Shown in pieces: positions 1 through 8,516 of a stretch of DNA of 64,000 nt (positions are counted from its first letter, which is position 1; each line of letters starts with the position of its first letter). The notes beneath the pieces are model-generated. The model saw only the letters and a list, made by a program, of their open reading frames with translations. It did not search any database and was not told the DNA's origin. Origin of the DNA: Halobacteria archaeon AArc-dxtr1 (GTDB lineage: Archaea > Halobacteriota > Halobacteria > Halobacteriales > Natrialbaceae); NCBI GenBank assembly GCA_025517425.1, contig JAOPJY010000001.1, positions 1,226,217 to 1,290,216 of the forward strand, in the 5' to 3' direction. The translations under genes and the position numbers were made by a program.

Positions 1-12
1 ACCAGCCGTGGC

Positions 13-768
13 TTACGGAAGTTTATGCCGAAAGGCACGAAGGGCGTTTTTGCCGGTTTCGGTGAGTGAAACCTGCTTCGTTCGACCGACCGACTCGATG
101 TGGAGATAGCCGTTTTCGACGAGTGGATCGACAATCCGGTTGTTCAACAGCGCGAACTTCGCTTTCTCGTTGGCAGGCTCTGATCGTGTCATGAACGCGA
201 GGTCCTGCTCCTCGGCGAAGGAGATGAGGTCACTCTTTTTCGGCGTATGCGTCTGGTCGTCGGCCGTCTCGATATAATCGAGGATCCGAACCTGATCTGC
301 GGTCGGCGTTTCGAGCGGGTAAGAGGGCAGTTTTTCGGCGACGGACAGTCCTTCCGTTCGAGGAGTCTCCTCGATCGGGTGGGGCCGTGACTCGGGATGG
401 ACGTGGTAGCCGCTGGCTTCAGTCGCCATACAGGCCAGTGCTGCCCCAATCGTCGCCAGCTTCGGCCCACTCGAGACGTTCACGCGGACGATGTCTCCCT
501 CGGAGTGATCGACGATGGTCGTGATCTCGCCCAGGACGTCGTACATATCGCCCAGATCAACTGCACGCGTGATGACGTCGACGCCGCCATCGGTAAGTTC
601 AGCCACCAGCGCCTCGTGGTAGGACACCTGCGGCATGGATTCATCACGGAGCAGGTAGACCACATCGGCGTCGTACCGGCGGACGGGTTCGAGGATGCGA
701 TCGTACTCGTAGCCAAGCGGCGCGACGTGGATCTCACCGATGCGTTGTAACTCGGTTTCTCGTGTCAT
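13..768 (-). CDS. CARF-like/winged-helix transcriptional regulator (HFX_2341/DUF6293-like)
   Basis: A 251-residue protein. Its N-terminal half looks like a CARF-type Rossmann domain: the first strand and loop are at residues 10-30, and a conserved NVSSG motif is at about 97-101 where a ligand-facing loop would sit. Residues 155-248 look like a winged helix-turn-helix. I chose the ATG at 768 because the upstream extension is AT-rich intergenic DNA that does not resemble the family. It is transcribed divergently from the regulator at 865, and the shared spacer holds inverted repeats that suggest autoregulation. The family assignment comes from recognition of haloarchaeal relatives. The ligand (possibly a nucleotide) and the targets are unknown. 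Confidence 0.75.
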   Translation of the reverse strand: MTRETELQRIGEIHVAPLGYEYDRILEPVRRYDADVVYLLRDESMPQVSYHEALVAELTDGGVDVITRAVDLGDMYDVLGEITTIVDHSEGDIVRVNVSSGPKLATIGAALACMATEASGYHVHPESRPHPIEETPRTEGLSVAEKLPSYPLETPTADQVRILDYIETADDQTHTPKKSDLISFAEEQDLAFMTRSEPANEKAKFALLNNRIVDPLVENGYLHIESVGRTKQVSLTETGKNALRAFRHKLP

Positions 769-773
769 TTTTA

Positions 774-810
774 ATAGTATAGATAGTAGTGATACTATAA
801 TTGTATCTAT
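774..810. promoter_or_regulatory. Interlocked inverted repeats in divergent promoter region
   Basis: The AT-rich spacer between the two divergent regulator genes contains ATAGTAT at 774-780 with its complement ATACTAT at 792-798. A second pair, ATAGATA at 779-785 and TATCTAT at 804-810, is offset from and interlocked with the first. The site covers the expected TATA position (about 27 bases upstream) of the leftward gene. An operator for one of the flanking regulators is an inference. Confidence 0.5.
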
Positions 811-864
811 TGTATCGACAGTATTGTCATAGAATTGAATATTAGTAGGAGAGATCATCGAACT

Positions 865-1233
865 ATGGCAATTGATCGACCATGGATGGGACAGCAACAG
901 AGCGCTCGACCGGCCGAACTACTCGAACTCCTCGGCGACGAGTACGCACGCGAGGTGCTCGAGGCGCTTCTCGCCGAACCCCGGAGCGGCAGCGACGTCG
1001 CCGCCGAAACCTCCGTCTCGAAACCGACGGCATTTCGCCGACTTAACCGGCTCGAGGAGGTCGGGCTGGTCAAGAGTCGACAAGCGATCGATCTCGAGAA
1101 CGGACAGCACTACCGGGAGTTTCAGCCGGCCTTCGATCGAATCTCGGTCGAACTGGACGGAGAGACACTCACCACTGTTGTCGAGTGGTCTGAGGAGGCG
1201 TTCGGTGGCGTCGACTCGGGAGAGCAGCGGTAG
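865..1233 (+). CDS. Winged-helix (ArsR-like) transcriptional regulator
   Basis: A 122-residue protein. Residues about 15-75 give an ArsR/MarR-like winged helix: a helix with LLGDEYAREVLEAL, a recognition helix near VSKPTAFRRLNRLEEVGLV, then a beta-wing ending in the HYREF strand. The C-terminal part may form a dimerisation helix. I prefer the ATG at 865; an in-frame ATG at 886 and an upstream TTG at 835 are alternatives. An AGGAG-like stretch lies at about 847-851. It is divergent from the CARF-like regulator at 13-768. No metal-binding cysteines are seen, so metal sensing is unlikely. The target genes are unknown. Confidence 0.8.
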   Translation: MAIDRPWMGQQQSARPAELLELLGDEYAREVLEALLAEPRSGSDVAAETSVSKPTAFRRLNRLEEVGLVKSRQAIDLENGQHYREFQPAFDRISVELDGETLTTVVEWSEEAFGGVDSGEQR

Positions 1234-1251
1234 TGATCGGCAGAGGCGGAC

Positions 1252-1539
1252 TCAGCGCTTGAGTTCGTCTGCGATTCGCTCCATGTCCGCGATCTCGCGG
1301 ACGTCCTCGAGCAGTTCCTCACGCTGTCTGACGTCCTCGGAGTTGGCGCCGTAGGCACGGACGTACTCGGCACGACTGTGTTCGGAGAAGACGTGGCGGA
1401 TAGCGACGTAGCCGTCCGGAACGATCGAGCCACAGACCTTACACTCACGGCGCTCGTGCTCGGTGGCCTGATGGACGATGGCGTCCTCGACGTCGTCGAA
1501 CGCCGCCTCGCAGCTCTCGATACCGCATTCCCAGGCCAT
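1252..1539 (-). CDS. Small C2H2-type zinc-finger protein, haloarchaeal
   Basis: A 95-residue protein with two paired Cys/His zinc-binding arrangements. An N-terminal CGIESC pair is followed by H23 and H28 (HQATEH). A CKVC pair at about 33-36 is followed by HVFSEH. The C-terminal third is a charged helix rich in Glu and Arg. Short zinc-finger proteins of this form are widespread in haloarchaea as uncharacterised domain families. DNA, RNA or protein binding cannot be told apart here. It is convergent with the regulator at 865-1233, with an 18-base gap. Confidence 0.75.
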   Translation of the reverse strand: MAWECGIESCEAAFDDVEDAIVHQATEHERRECKVCGSIVPDGYVAIRHVFSEHSRAEYVRAYGANSEDVRQREELLEDVREIADMERIADELKR

Positions 1540-1674
1540 TTGCTCTCAGTCGACGGGCCTCCCTAAAGGTCTTTTCGCCGTCCCGGAGAGACAGCGTCTG
1601 TGACAGCGGCCCGATCACGGCAACAACGTGAGCGTGCAAGGAACAGCTAGGGAATCAGAACCCATAACACCCCG

Positions 1675-2457
1675 GTGTCGAAAGAGAGCGTCGTGAACGC
1701 GGGACGCGAGGTTCGGATCGATCTCCACACCAAGGTGCTCGACGACCGTGTCGTCGAGCGCGCCCAGGCGGCCGGGCTCGACGTGGTTGTCTATGCCCCC
1801 CACTTCACTCGCTTGCCGGAAATCCGCAGACAGGCCGCCGCCTATTCGACCGAGGAGTTGCTGATTGTTCCGGCTCGCGAGGTGTTTACCGGGACGTGGC
1901 GCGAGCGAAAGCACGTGCTCGCGCTGGGCCTCTCGGAGCCGGTCCCGGACTTCATCCCGCTGGAGGCCGCAATGGACGAGTTCGAACGCCAGGACGCGAC
2001 CGTCCTCGCGCCCCACCCCGAGTTCGCCACAGTAAGCCTGACCGCGTCGGATCTCGAACGATACACCGACGCGATCGACGCGATCGAGATCTTCAACCCG
2101 AAGCACCTCCCGTCGGACAACCGCCGCGCCCGCGAGCTCGCCGACCGGCTCGATCTGCCGCCGTTTACGTCCTCGTACGCCCATCTATCGAGTTCGATCG
2201 GCGTCGCTCACACCGTCTTCGAGAGCGAGATCGACTCGGAAGAAGATCTGCTCGCGGCGCTCAACGAGCGGACGCCGCGCCGAGTCGTCCACGAGAACGG
2301 CCTCGGTCGATGGCGGACGACCACGGCGGAGCTCGCACACCTCTGCTACGAAAACTCCTGGGAGAAGATCGATCGGCTGTTTCTCTCCGGGCAGGAGCCG
2401 ACACACCCCAGACACATCGCCTACGACGGCCGGTTCGACGACGTCGCACTGTACTGA
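1675..2457 (+). CDS. PHP-domain metal-dependent phosphoesterase-like protein
   Basis: A 260-residue protein of the PHP superfamily (the phosphoesterase domain found in histidinol phosphatase and PolX). Residues 14-20 (RIDLHTK) match the first metal motif, although the usual HxH is reduced to a single His. VYAPHF, LAPHPEF and SSYAHL further on match later PHP metal-binding loops. The GTG at 1675 is the start, because upstream codons do not continue the domain. The substrate is unknown, and the weakened first motif leaves activity uncertain. It ends one base before the convergent membrane-protein gene at 2459. Confidence 0.72.
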   Translation: MSKESVVNAGREVRIDLHTKVLDDRVVERAQAAGLDVVVYAPHFTRLPEIRRQAAAYSTEELLIVPAREVFTGTWRERKHVLALGLSEPVPDFIPLEAAMDEFERQDATVLAPHPEFATVSLTASDLERYTDAIDAIEIFNPKHLPSDNRRARELADRLDLPPFTSSYAHLSSSIGVAHTVFESEIDSEEDLLAALNERTPRRVVHENGLGRWRTTTAELAHLCYENSWEKIDRLFLSGQEPTHPRHIAYDGRFDDVALY

Positions 2458-2458
2458 G

Positions 2459-2722
2459 TTAGCCCTCGATGCCGACCTCCCGTTCTTCGGCCCGCTCCGC
2501 ACAGGTGTCGATTCCCAGTGCGGCGTTGATGGGACAGATCCGGACGGCACCCGTCGTGAGCAAGATCGCACCGACGAGGGCTGCGCCACCGGCGAGAACG
2601 AGACCGGTCGTGCCACCTGCTAAGGTGAGCAGCCCACCGAGTGCGGCGCCTCCAAGGCCGAGAAGGGCGATTCCGACGACGATACGTAGACCGCGTTCGA
2701 CTCCACAGACGTTTCTCTCCAT
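2459..2722 (-). CDS. YgaP-like (DUF2892) two-TM membrane protein
   Basis: An 87-residue protein that begins MERNVCGVERGLRIVVG, typical of the YgaP-like transmembrane domain. Two glycine-rich transmembrane helices (about 12-30 and 36-58) follow, then a CPINAALGIDTC motif in which the two cysteines are conserved in the family. In bacteria this domain is often fused to rhodanese. Here it stands alone, so a role in sulfur or membrane chemistry is only a guess. I chose the ATG at 2722 on the family start. Confidence 0.8.
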   Translation of the reverse strand: MERNVCGVERGLRIVVGIALLGLGGAALGGLLTLAGGTTGLVLAGGAALVGAILLTTGAVRICPINAALGIDTCAERAEEREVGIEG

Positions 2723-2805
2723 ATGGGTCACCAAGCCAAATGACGCGTCCAAAACCGATAAAGGTGTATGACACCACACCACACGATCAGAGTTCCGGAC
2801 AGCTC

Positions 2806-3297
2806 TCACCGGGTGGGACCGTCCCGCGATCGATCCACGCCTGTTCGAACCCGCGAGAGCGTCTCCCGGACGCGATCCCAGTGACTCCCCCTCCAGAAGT
2901 ACTGCCCGCAGTCTTGACACCGCCAGATGGCCGATTCGAGGGAATCGGGAACGTACTCTGGTAGTGGATCGGTTCCCTCCACGCGCTCGAGACGCCCGTT
3001 ACACGACCCACAATAGGTGGGCTCGGCGTCGAGTTCGAGGTCGACGCCAGCCGCCGCGAGCTCTCGAAGTTGGGCCTCAACGTCCCGTGATTCGAGGCAG
3101 ATCGCTCCGTCCGTGCGCTCGGCTCGGTTCGCGAGCGCGACGTCTCGGGTGACGATCGTTCGATTCGCGTGGCGTGCAAGTTCGAGAACGGCGTCATCGG
3201 CCTCGACTCCGCGGTCGCCGGCGTAGACCGTATCGTGACCACACATCCGCAGGTAGGAGACGATACCGCCACACATCAGATCGACGAGCAGGCGCAT
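2806..3297 (-). CDS. Mut7-C RNase-domain protein with zinc ribbon
   Basis: A 163-residue protein. The N-terminal half has the PIN-like Mut7-C fold, with acidic residues D6 (LLVDLMCGG), the DDAV segment at about 34 and D52 (VTRDVALA). The C-terminal half has a zinc ribbon, C96/C99 and C127/C130, with the CGQYFWRGSHW signature of the family. RNase activity is predicted for the family, and the RNA target is unknown. It lies 25 bases upstream of the C-terminus of PolX on the same strand, so it may be read separately from that operon. Confidence 0.85.
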   Translation of the reverse strand: MRLLVDLMCGGIVSYLRMCGHDTVYAGDRGVEADDAVLELARHANRTIVTRDVALANRAERTDGAICLESRDVEAQLRELAAAGVDLELDAEPTYCGSCNGRLERVEGTDPLPEYVPDSLESAIWRCQDCGQYFWRGSHWDRVRETLSRVRTGVDRSRDGPTR

Positions 3298-3322
3298 GGT
3301 GAGTGAGGATTCGGTAGTCGAA

Positions 3323-5140
3323 TCAGTGCAAGAACGCGCGCAACTCGTCTTCCTCCCAGGCGTTGATCACGTCCGCGGACTCGGCCCAACCGCGACGGGC
3401 CGTGTGGACGCCCCACCGCATGTACTCGAGCGTAGCGGGGCGATGAGCGTCGGTGTTGACCGCAATCGTCGCCCCCTCTTCGATCGCCGCCTGGACGGCA
3501 CCGCCCCAGAGGTCGAGCCGGTGGGGGTTACCGTTTACCTCCAGTGCGGTCCCGGCGTCGGCGGCCGCCCGCGCGACCTCGTGGACGTCGAAGTCGAGCC
3601 CGGAACGCTGGTTCAACAGCCGCCCGCTCGGGTGGCCGAGCACGTCGACGGCCGGGTTCTCGACGGCGCGAACGAGGCGCTCGGTCGCGGTCGAGGCGTC
3701 CTGGTCGAGCGCGCTGTGGGGCGAGGCGACGATCAGGTCGAGCGCCTCGATCACCGCCTCGGGGAGCCCGATCTCGCCGTCGGCGTCGACGTTGGCCTCG
3801 ATTCCCGCGAGTACGGCGGGGTCGGCGGCAGCGTCGACCTCGCGGATCGCTTCGACCTGTTCTATGATCTCGGCGGGGGTGAGTCCCATTCCGCCGACGA
3901 CGCCGGGACCCTCGGCGTGGTCTGCGACGCAGTAGTAGTCGTAGCCGAGGTCGTCGGCGGCTGCGACCATCTCGTCGATCGTGTTGTTGCCGTCCGACCA
4001 CTCGGTATGGGTGTGCAGATCGCCCCGTACGGCCTCGCGGGTGAGCAGGTCGGGAAGCTCGCCTGCAGCTGCAGCGTCGATCTCACCGCGATCTTCGCGT
4101 AGCTCCGGTGGGATCCAGGGGAGGTCGAGCGCCTCGTACATTCCCTCCTCAGTCTCGCCGGCGACACGTTTGCCGGCGCGCTGGTCGCCGCCGACAGGGC
4201 CGTCGCCGGGGTCGGCGGCGGCCTCGGTCTCACCGCGGGACTCCATCCGGCTCTCCGAGGCGCGTCGTACCTCGCTGACGTCGAAGGCACCGTACTCGTT
4301 TAACTTCATCCTGCGGTCAATCGCGTAGTTGCGCAGCCGGACGTTGTGGTCTTTGCTCCCCGTAAAGTACTGTAGCGCCGAGCCGAACTCCGTGGGGTCG
4401 ACAACCCGCAGATCGACCCGGACCTCGCCGACGCGGACGCTCGCTTTGGCGGGCCCGGACTCGATCTCGTCGTCGATCGATTCCCACTCCAGAAAGGCGT
4501 CGACGGCGGCCTCACCGTCGGCGGTGGCGGCTAAAACGTCGACGTCGCCGATCGTCTCGCGCCACCGCCGGATCGAGCCGGCGACCTCGGCGCGCTCGAC
4601 CGGCTCGCGCGACTCGAGGTAGTCGAGGACGTCGTCAGCGAGTGGCCGGGCCTCGCCCAGCAGCTGGCGTTCGCCGACCGTCCGGGCGAACTCGACGTTC
4701 TCTAGGATGTTCTGCTCGGTCTTCGCGCCGAAGCCCTTCACCTCTTGAATGTCGCCGGCCTCGGCGGCAGCTTCGAGCTCGTCTATCGTCTCGATCCCGA
4801 GCTCGCGATAGAGCGTGCCGACGGTCTTGGGGCCGACACCCTCGACGCGAGTGAGCGCGGCCATGTCGACGGGCAGCTCCGCGCGCAGTTCTTCGAGTTC
4901 CTCGATCCCGCCGGTTTCGACGTACTCGACGATCTTCGCAGAGATGGCGTCGCCGACACCCTCGATATCGGAGACGGCATCTTCGTCACCGGCGTCGATT
5001 CGGTTGGCGATCGGGATGGGGTGGGCGCGGACGTTCTCGGCTGCCCGGCGGTAGGCGCGGGGCTTGTACGCGACGTCGTCGGCCTCGAGTAAGTCGGCGA
5101 ACTCCTCGAATCGGGCCGCGAGCTCGGCGTTCGTCGCCAT
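3323..5140 (-). CDS. polX: Family X DNA polymerase / 3'-5' exonuclease PolX
   Basis: A 605-residue DNA repair enzyme. The domain order is helix-hairpin-helix repeats (about 55-145), a nucleotidyltransferase palm with GS at 188-189, D199/D201 and a third Asp at D243, and a C-terminal PHP nuclease domain (DLHTH at 374-378 and later His/Asp loops). The family fills short gaps, and its PHP domain gives 3'-5' exonuclease or AP-processing activity. The ATG at 5140 is preferred, which leaves one base after the stop of the DUF5788 gene upstream; the two are probably co-transcribed. Residues 293-332 form a polar low-complexity linker between palm and PHP that looks like a lineage-specific insertion. 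Confidence 0.93.
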   Translation of the reverse strand: MATNAELAARFEEFADLLEADDVAYKPRAYRRAAENVRAHPIPIANRIDAGDEDAVSDIEGVGDAISAKIVEYVETGGIEELEELRAELPVDMAALTRVEGVGPKTVGTLYRELGIETIDELEAAAEAGDIQEVKGFGAKTEQNILENVEFARTVGERQLLGEARPLADDVLDYLESREPVERAEVAGSIRRWRETIGDVDVLAATADGEAAVDAFLEWESIDDEIESGPAKASVRVGEVRVDLRVVDPTEFGSALQYFTGSKDHNVRLRNYAIDRRMKLNEYGAFDVSEVRRASESRMESRGETEAAADPGDGPVGGDQRAGKRVAGETEEGMYEALDLPWIPPELREDRGEIDAAAAGELPDLLTREAVRGDLHTHTEWSDGNNTIDEMVAAADDLGYDYYCVADHAEGPGVVGGMGLTPAEIIEQVEAIREVDAAADPAVLAGIEANVDADGEIGLPEAVIEALDLIVASPHSALDQDASTATERLVRAVENPAVDVLGHPSGRLLNQRSGLDFDVHEVARAAADAGTALEVNGNPHRLDLWGGAVQAAIEEGATIAVNTDAHRPATLEYMRWGVHTARRGWAESADVINAWEEDELRAFLH

Positions 5141-5141
5141 C

Positions 5142-5582
5142 TCAGCGCCCTCCCCGCGAAGAGGCACTCTCGTCTCGACCAAGCGCCTGTTTTAAAAAGG
5201 ACATCCAGCGCTTGGTGTCTGCGGCCTGTTTGGCCTGCTGTTCGCGTTCGAGATCGGTCGGACCGAGCTGCTGGAGGGCGTTTAATGCTCGATCGATGCC
5301 TACGATGGTCCGGGCAAGTTCTTCGCCCGTCTCGAAGTCGATGTCGGCCTCCTCGATCCGGTCGAGACGTTCGCGGCGCTCGCGGCGCAGGTTCCGCTTT
5401 GCGCGCTCGACGCGCTCGCGCTCGCCTGACGGGATCGTCTCCCGGCGCTTGATCTCGAAGACGAACTCCCGGAGATCGATCTCCTCGCCCTGGACGGTGA
5501 TGGTCTCAGGGATGTCTGCGCCGACGGTCGCGCTCTCGCGTTCGACGCGCTCGAGCAGCTGCTTTCGCTCGTACGCTTGCAC
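5142..5582 (-). CDS. DUF5788 family protein
   Basis: A 146-residue, strongly charged helical protein that starts at a GTG (5582; VQAYERKQLLERVE). Residues 55-80 are an Arg/Glu-rich helix that may be coiled coil, and the rest is also predicted helical. No catalytic motif is visible. The family is haloarchaeal and uncharacterised. Its stop is one base from the polX start, so the two form an operon, and a link to base-excision or gap repair is inferred from that context only. A longer reading upstream is possible but lacks family character and overlaps the divergent rhomboid gene. Confidence 0.75.
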   Translation of the reverse strand: MQAYERKQLLERVERESATVGADIPETITVQGEEIDLREFVFEIKRRETIPSGERERVERAKRNLRRERRERLDRIEEADIDFETGEELARTIVGIDRALNALQQLGPTDLEREQQAKQAADTKRWMSFLKQALGRDESASSRGGR

Positions 5583-5681
5583 GTACGGTTCTGGGAGAGC
5601 CGGAGCCAAAAACCTACGTCTCGGCGCAGACGACTCGAACAATCCCAAACACCTTAGCCGCGGGTCCCTTACGAGGGGACA

Positions 5682-6638
5682 ATGGCGACCTGCGACGTGT
5701 GTGGGGCACCGGAGAGTATGCCGTACAACTGCCGCCACTGCGGCGGGACGCACTGCGCAGAGCACCGGTTGCCCGAAAACCACGACTGTTCGGGACTACA
5801 CAACTGGAACGATCCGCAGGGCGTCTTCGACAGCGGCTTCGACGAGCGCGTCAATCCGGGGTCGGAGGCGTCGACGCGCGAGAAGGTCGCGTCGAAGATC
5901 CCACTCGACACCGGACCGGGCGGTCCGCTCGCGTACTTCCGCGGGAACATGACCTACACCGTTCTCGCACTGATGTGGCTGGCGATGCTTGGCCAGTTCA
6001 TCGCGTATACGGTGGGGGGCAGGGGCCTTCACGACACACTGTTCGTCCTTTCGTCGCAAAATCCGGAGTACGTGTGGACGTGGATAACGTCGATTTTCGC
6101 CCACAGCCCGTTCTTTATGCCGATCCAGGACGGCGGCGGCTCCATCTTGCACATCGTCTTTAACAGTATCGTGATTTTCTTCTTCGGCCCGCTGGTAGAA
6201 CGATATATCGGATCACGCGACTTCGTGATCCTGTTTCTCGTCAGCGGGGCGCTTGCAGGACTCGGACAACTCGCCACGGTACAACTCTTTGGCGACCCCG
6301 CTATTCCCTCGAGCGTCCTCGGTGCCAGTGGTGCCGCACTGGCGATCCTGGGCGTCGTGACGATTCTAAACCCCGACCTTCGGGTCTACCTGTTTTTCGT
6401 TCTCGCGATGCCGATCTGGGTCATCGCCGCAGGAACCGCCGCGATCAGCGCTCTAGCGATTATCCTCGGCTCCCCGGGTGGCGGGGGGATCGCCCACGGT
6501 GCACACCTCGTCGGCTTACTCGTGGGGCTCGCCTACGGAAAGTACCTCGAACGCACGCGGAACATCCGCACACCAAACCAGCTACGAATGGGTGGAGGCG
6601 GTCCCGGCGGACCAGGTGGCGGCCGCCGCCGGTTCTAA
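5682..6638 (+). CDS. AN1-type zinc finger plus rhomboid intramembrane serine protease
   Basis: A 318-residue protein. Residues 1-45 form an AN1-like zinc finger (CDVCGAP, CRHCGGTHCAEH, HDC). Six or so transmembrane helices from about 88 to 285 make a rhomboid domain. The nucleophile motif is GASGA, the histidine partner is HGAHLVG in the last helix, and HIVFNS supplies the oxyanion-side residues. The tail is glycine-rich and cytoplasmic. The enzyme should cleave transmembrane substrates within the membrane. The AN1 fusion is a recurring haloarchaeal arrangement and may bind a partner. Endonuclease V follows with a one-base gap. Confidence 0.92.
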   Translation: MATCDVCGAPESMPYNCRHCGGTHCAEHRLPENHDCSGLHNWNDPQGVFDSGFDERVNPGSEASTREKVASKIPLDTGPGGPLAYFRGNMTYTVLALMWLAMLGQFIAYTVGGRGLHDTLFVLSSQNPEYVWTWITSIFAHSPFFMPIQDGGGSILHIVFNSIVIFFFGPLVERYIGSRDFVILFLVSGALAGLGQLATVQLFGDPAIPSSVLGASGAALAILGVVTILNPDLRVYLFFVLAMPIWVIAAGTAAISALAIILGSPGGGGIAHGAHLVGLLVGLAYGKYLERTRNIRTPNQLRMGGGGPGGPGGGRRRF

Positions 6639-6639
6639 C

Positions 6640-7434
6640 GTGCCCGAGATCGTCCGCCCCGAGTTCGTCCCCGACGCGAGCGCGAGTCGCGCTGAGATGG
6701 AAGCGCTCCAGCGCGAAATCACCGGAGCCGCGACGTTCGCAGACGACCACGGGTTCGATCCGACCGCCCTCGCGAACCCGCTGGCCGCGAGCGCGGGCGG
6801 CGAGGCGCCGATCGTCGCGGGCGTCGACCAATCGTTTCTCCAAGCGTCCGAAGAAGGGCACGACCGCGCACTAAGCGCCGTCGTCGCGATGCAGGCGGGC
6901 GACGTTATCGAACGCGTCTACGCCGTCACACCGCTCGAGATCCCCTATATTCCGGGGCTGCTGGCGTTTCGCGAGGGGCGTCCGATTCTCGAAGCAGTGG
7001 GGAACCTCTCGGTCGAGCCGGACCTCTACTGCTTCGACGGCAGCGGTCGGATCCACTTCCGGCAGGCCGGAATCGCGACCCACGTAGGGGTGCTCTTCGA
7101 CGCCCCGAGCGTCGGCATCGCCAAGAGCCTGCTGTGTGGGACGCCTGTCGGCGACCTCGAGACCCTCCCGACGGGAACGCGGGTTCCCATCGAGTCGAAC
7201 GCCCGCGTCGACGCCCCCGATGGAACGGTACTCGGCTACGCCGTCCAGACGAAGCAGTACGACTCGCCGAACCGGCACATCAACCCACTGTACGTCAGCC
7301 CAGGCCACCGCGTAAGCGCCGAAACGGCGGCCGACGTCGCCCTCGAACTGGCGGCCGGGTACAAGCTTCCAGAGCCGGTCCGGCTTGCTGACGCCTACGC
7401 TGAGGAGGCGAAGGCGAACGTAGAGATCCAGTAA
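6640..7434 (+). CDS. nfi: Endonuclease V (deoxyinosine-specific)
   Basis: A 264-residue repair enzyme that nicks one base 3' of deoxyinosine. It shows the family landmarks: GVDQS with metal ligand D63, the wedge PYIPGLLAFRE at about 102-112 with E112, a third acidic residue at D133, and the AGIATHVGVLFDAPSVGIAK block. I chose the GTG at 6640, because it lies directly after the rhomboid stop (TAA 6636-6638) and earlier codons lie inside that gene in another frame. Co-transcription with the rhomboid gene is likely, with no obvious functional link. Confidence 0.93.
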   Translation: MPEIVRPEFVPDASASRAEMEALQREITGAATFADDHGFDPTALANPLAASAGGEAPIVAGVDQSFLQASEEGHDRALSAVVAMQAGDVIERVYAVTPLEIPYIPGLLAFREGRPILEAVGNLSVEPDLYCFDGSGRIHFRQAGIATHVGVLFDAPSVGIAKSLLCGTPVGDLETLPTGTRVPIESNARVDAPDGTVLGYAVQTKQYDSPNRHINPLYVSPGHRVSAETAADVALELAAGYKLPEPVRLADAYAEEAKANVEIQ

Positions 7435-7559
7435 AAAGCGAGCGGAGAGAACCGGTGATAAACGCGAACGGGGACGGCGAGTGAGAAACGTGGGTGAGCA
7501 GTCCCGAAACGAGCGAGAAACCGTCGGTACTTAGGTGACGTCTCACGAACCCAACCGGT

Positions 7560-8516
7560 ATGTCCATCGCTGAGGACCTCGAGGAACCCGCCGACGCCGA
7601 CGGCTCGAGTCGGACCGAGCGTGCCGGATCCGAGGCGCGAGCGACCGGCCCAGAAACCGGGCAAGCACACGGTGACCGGGACGATCAACTGACCCGAAAG
7701 CGCTGCGTCCTCATCACCGGCTGTTCGTCCGGAATCGGCCGGGCAACCGCACTGGCCTTTCTCGAGGAGAACTGGCAGGTGATCGCGACCGCCCGAAACA
7801 TCGACGATATCGCCGAACTCGCGGAGGCGGGCTGTACGACGCTCGAACTCGACGTCACGGAGCCCGACCAGGTCGCAGACGTCGTCGAGCGAACCGTCGA
7901 AATCGGCGGTGCGATCGACTGCCTGGTAAATAACGCGGGCTACGCCCAGATGGGGCCCTTAGAGGACGTCTCCACGCGCGACCTCAACCGGCAGTTCGAC
8001 GTGAACGTCTACGGCCCACACCGGCTCTCTCGGGCCGCGATCCCGCATATGCGCGCCCAGGGCGAGGGACGGATCGTCAACGTCTCGAGCGTCATCGGGC
8101 GGGTCTCCTTTGCGGGTGCCGGCGCCTACGCGGGCTCGAAGCACGCCCTGGAGGCGATGAGCGACGCGTTGCGAACCGAGGTCGACCAGTTCGGCGTCGA
8201 GGTCGTCCTCATCGAACCGGGGCCAGTCGAGACCGAATTCGTCGAGCGCGTCGACGAGGAGATGCCCGACGGCGATCGGACGCCGGCCTATGAGAACCTC
8301 TACGAGCTCTACGAGGAGGCCCAACTGGTCGGCGGCGGCGGACCGCTCGCAAGTCCTCCCTCCGAGATCGCAGCGGCAATCGTCCACGCGGCGACCTGTC
8401 CGGAGCCGCCCGCCCGGTATCCCGTTGGCCCGCTCGCAACGTTTGGCTCCTACGCGCGATACCTGCCCGACAGCGTCCGCGACGCCGCCTACGGCGTCCT
8501 ACGGAAACTGGCATGA
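7560..8516 (+). CDS. Short-chain dehydrogenase/reductase (classical SDR)
   Basis: A 318-residue NAD(P)-dependent oxidoreductase. It has the TGCSSGIG cofactor loop at 53-60, NNAG, a catalytic Ser in NVSSVIG and the YAGSK active site. TARN after the second strand suggests NADP preference. The first 45 residues are a disordered acidic extension absent from typical SDRs of about 270 residues; no other ATG fits, so it may be real. The stop overlaps the start of the glycerate kinase gene by four bases (ATGA at 8513-8516), so the two are probably translationally coupled. The substrate is unknown. Confidence 0.9.
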   Translation: MSIAEDLEEPADADGSSRTERAGSEARATGPETGQAHGDRDDQLTRKRCVLITGCSSGIGRATALAFLEENWQVIATARNIDDIAELAEAGCTTLELDVTEPDQVADVVERTVEIGGAIDCLVNNAGYAQMGPLEDVSTRDLNRQFDVNVYGPHRLSRAAIPHMRAQGEGRIVNVSSVIGRVSFAGAGAYAGSKHALEAMSDALRTEVDQFGVEVVLIEPGPVETEFVERVDEEMPDGDRTPAYENLYELYEEAQLVGGGGPLASPPSEIAAAIVHAATCPEPPARYPVGPLATFGSYARYLPDSVRDAAYGVLRKLA

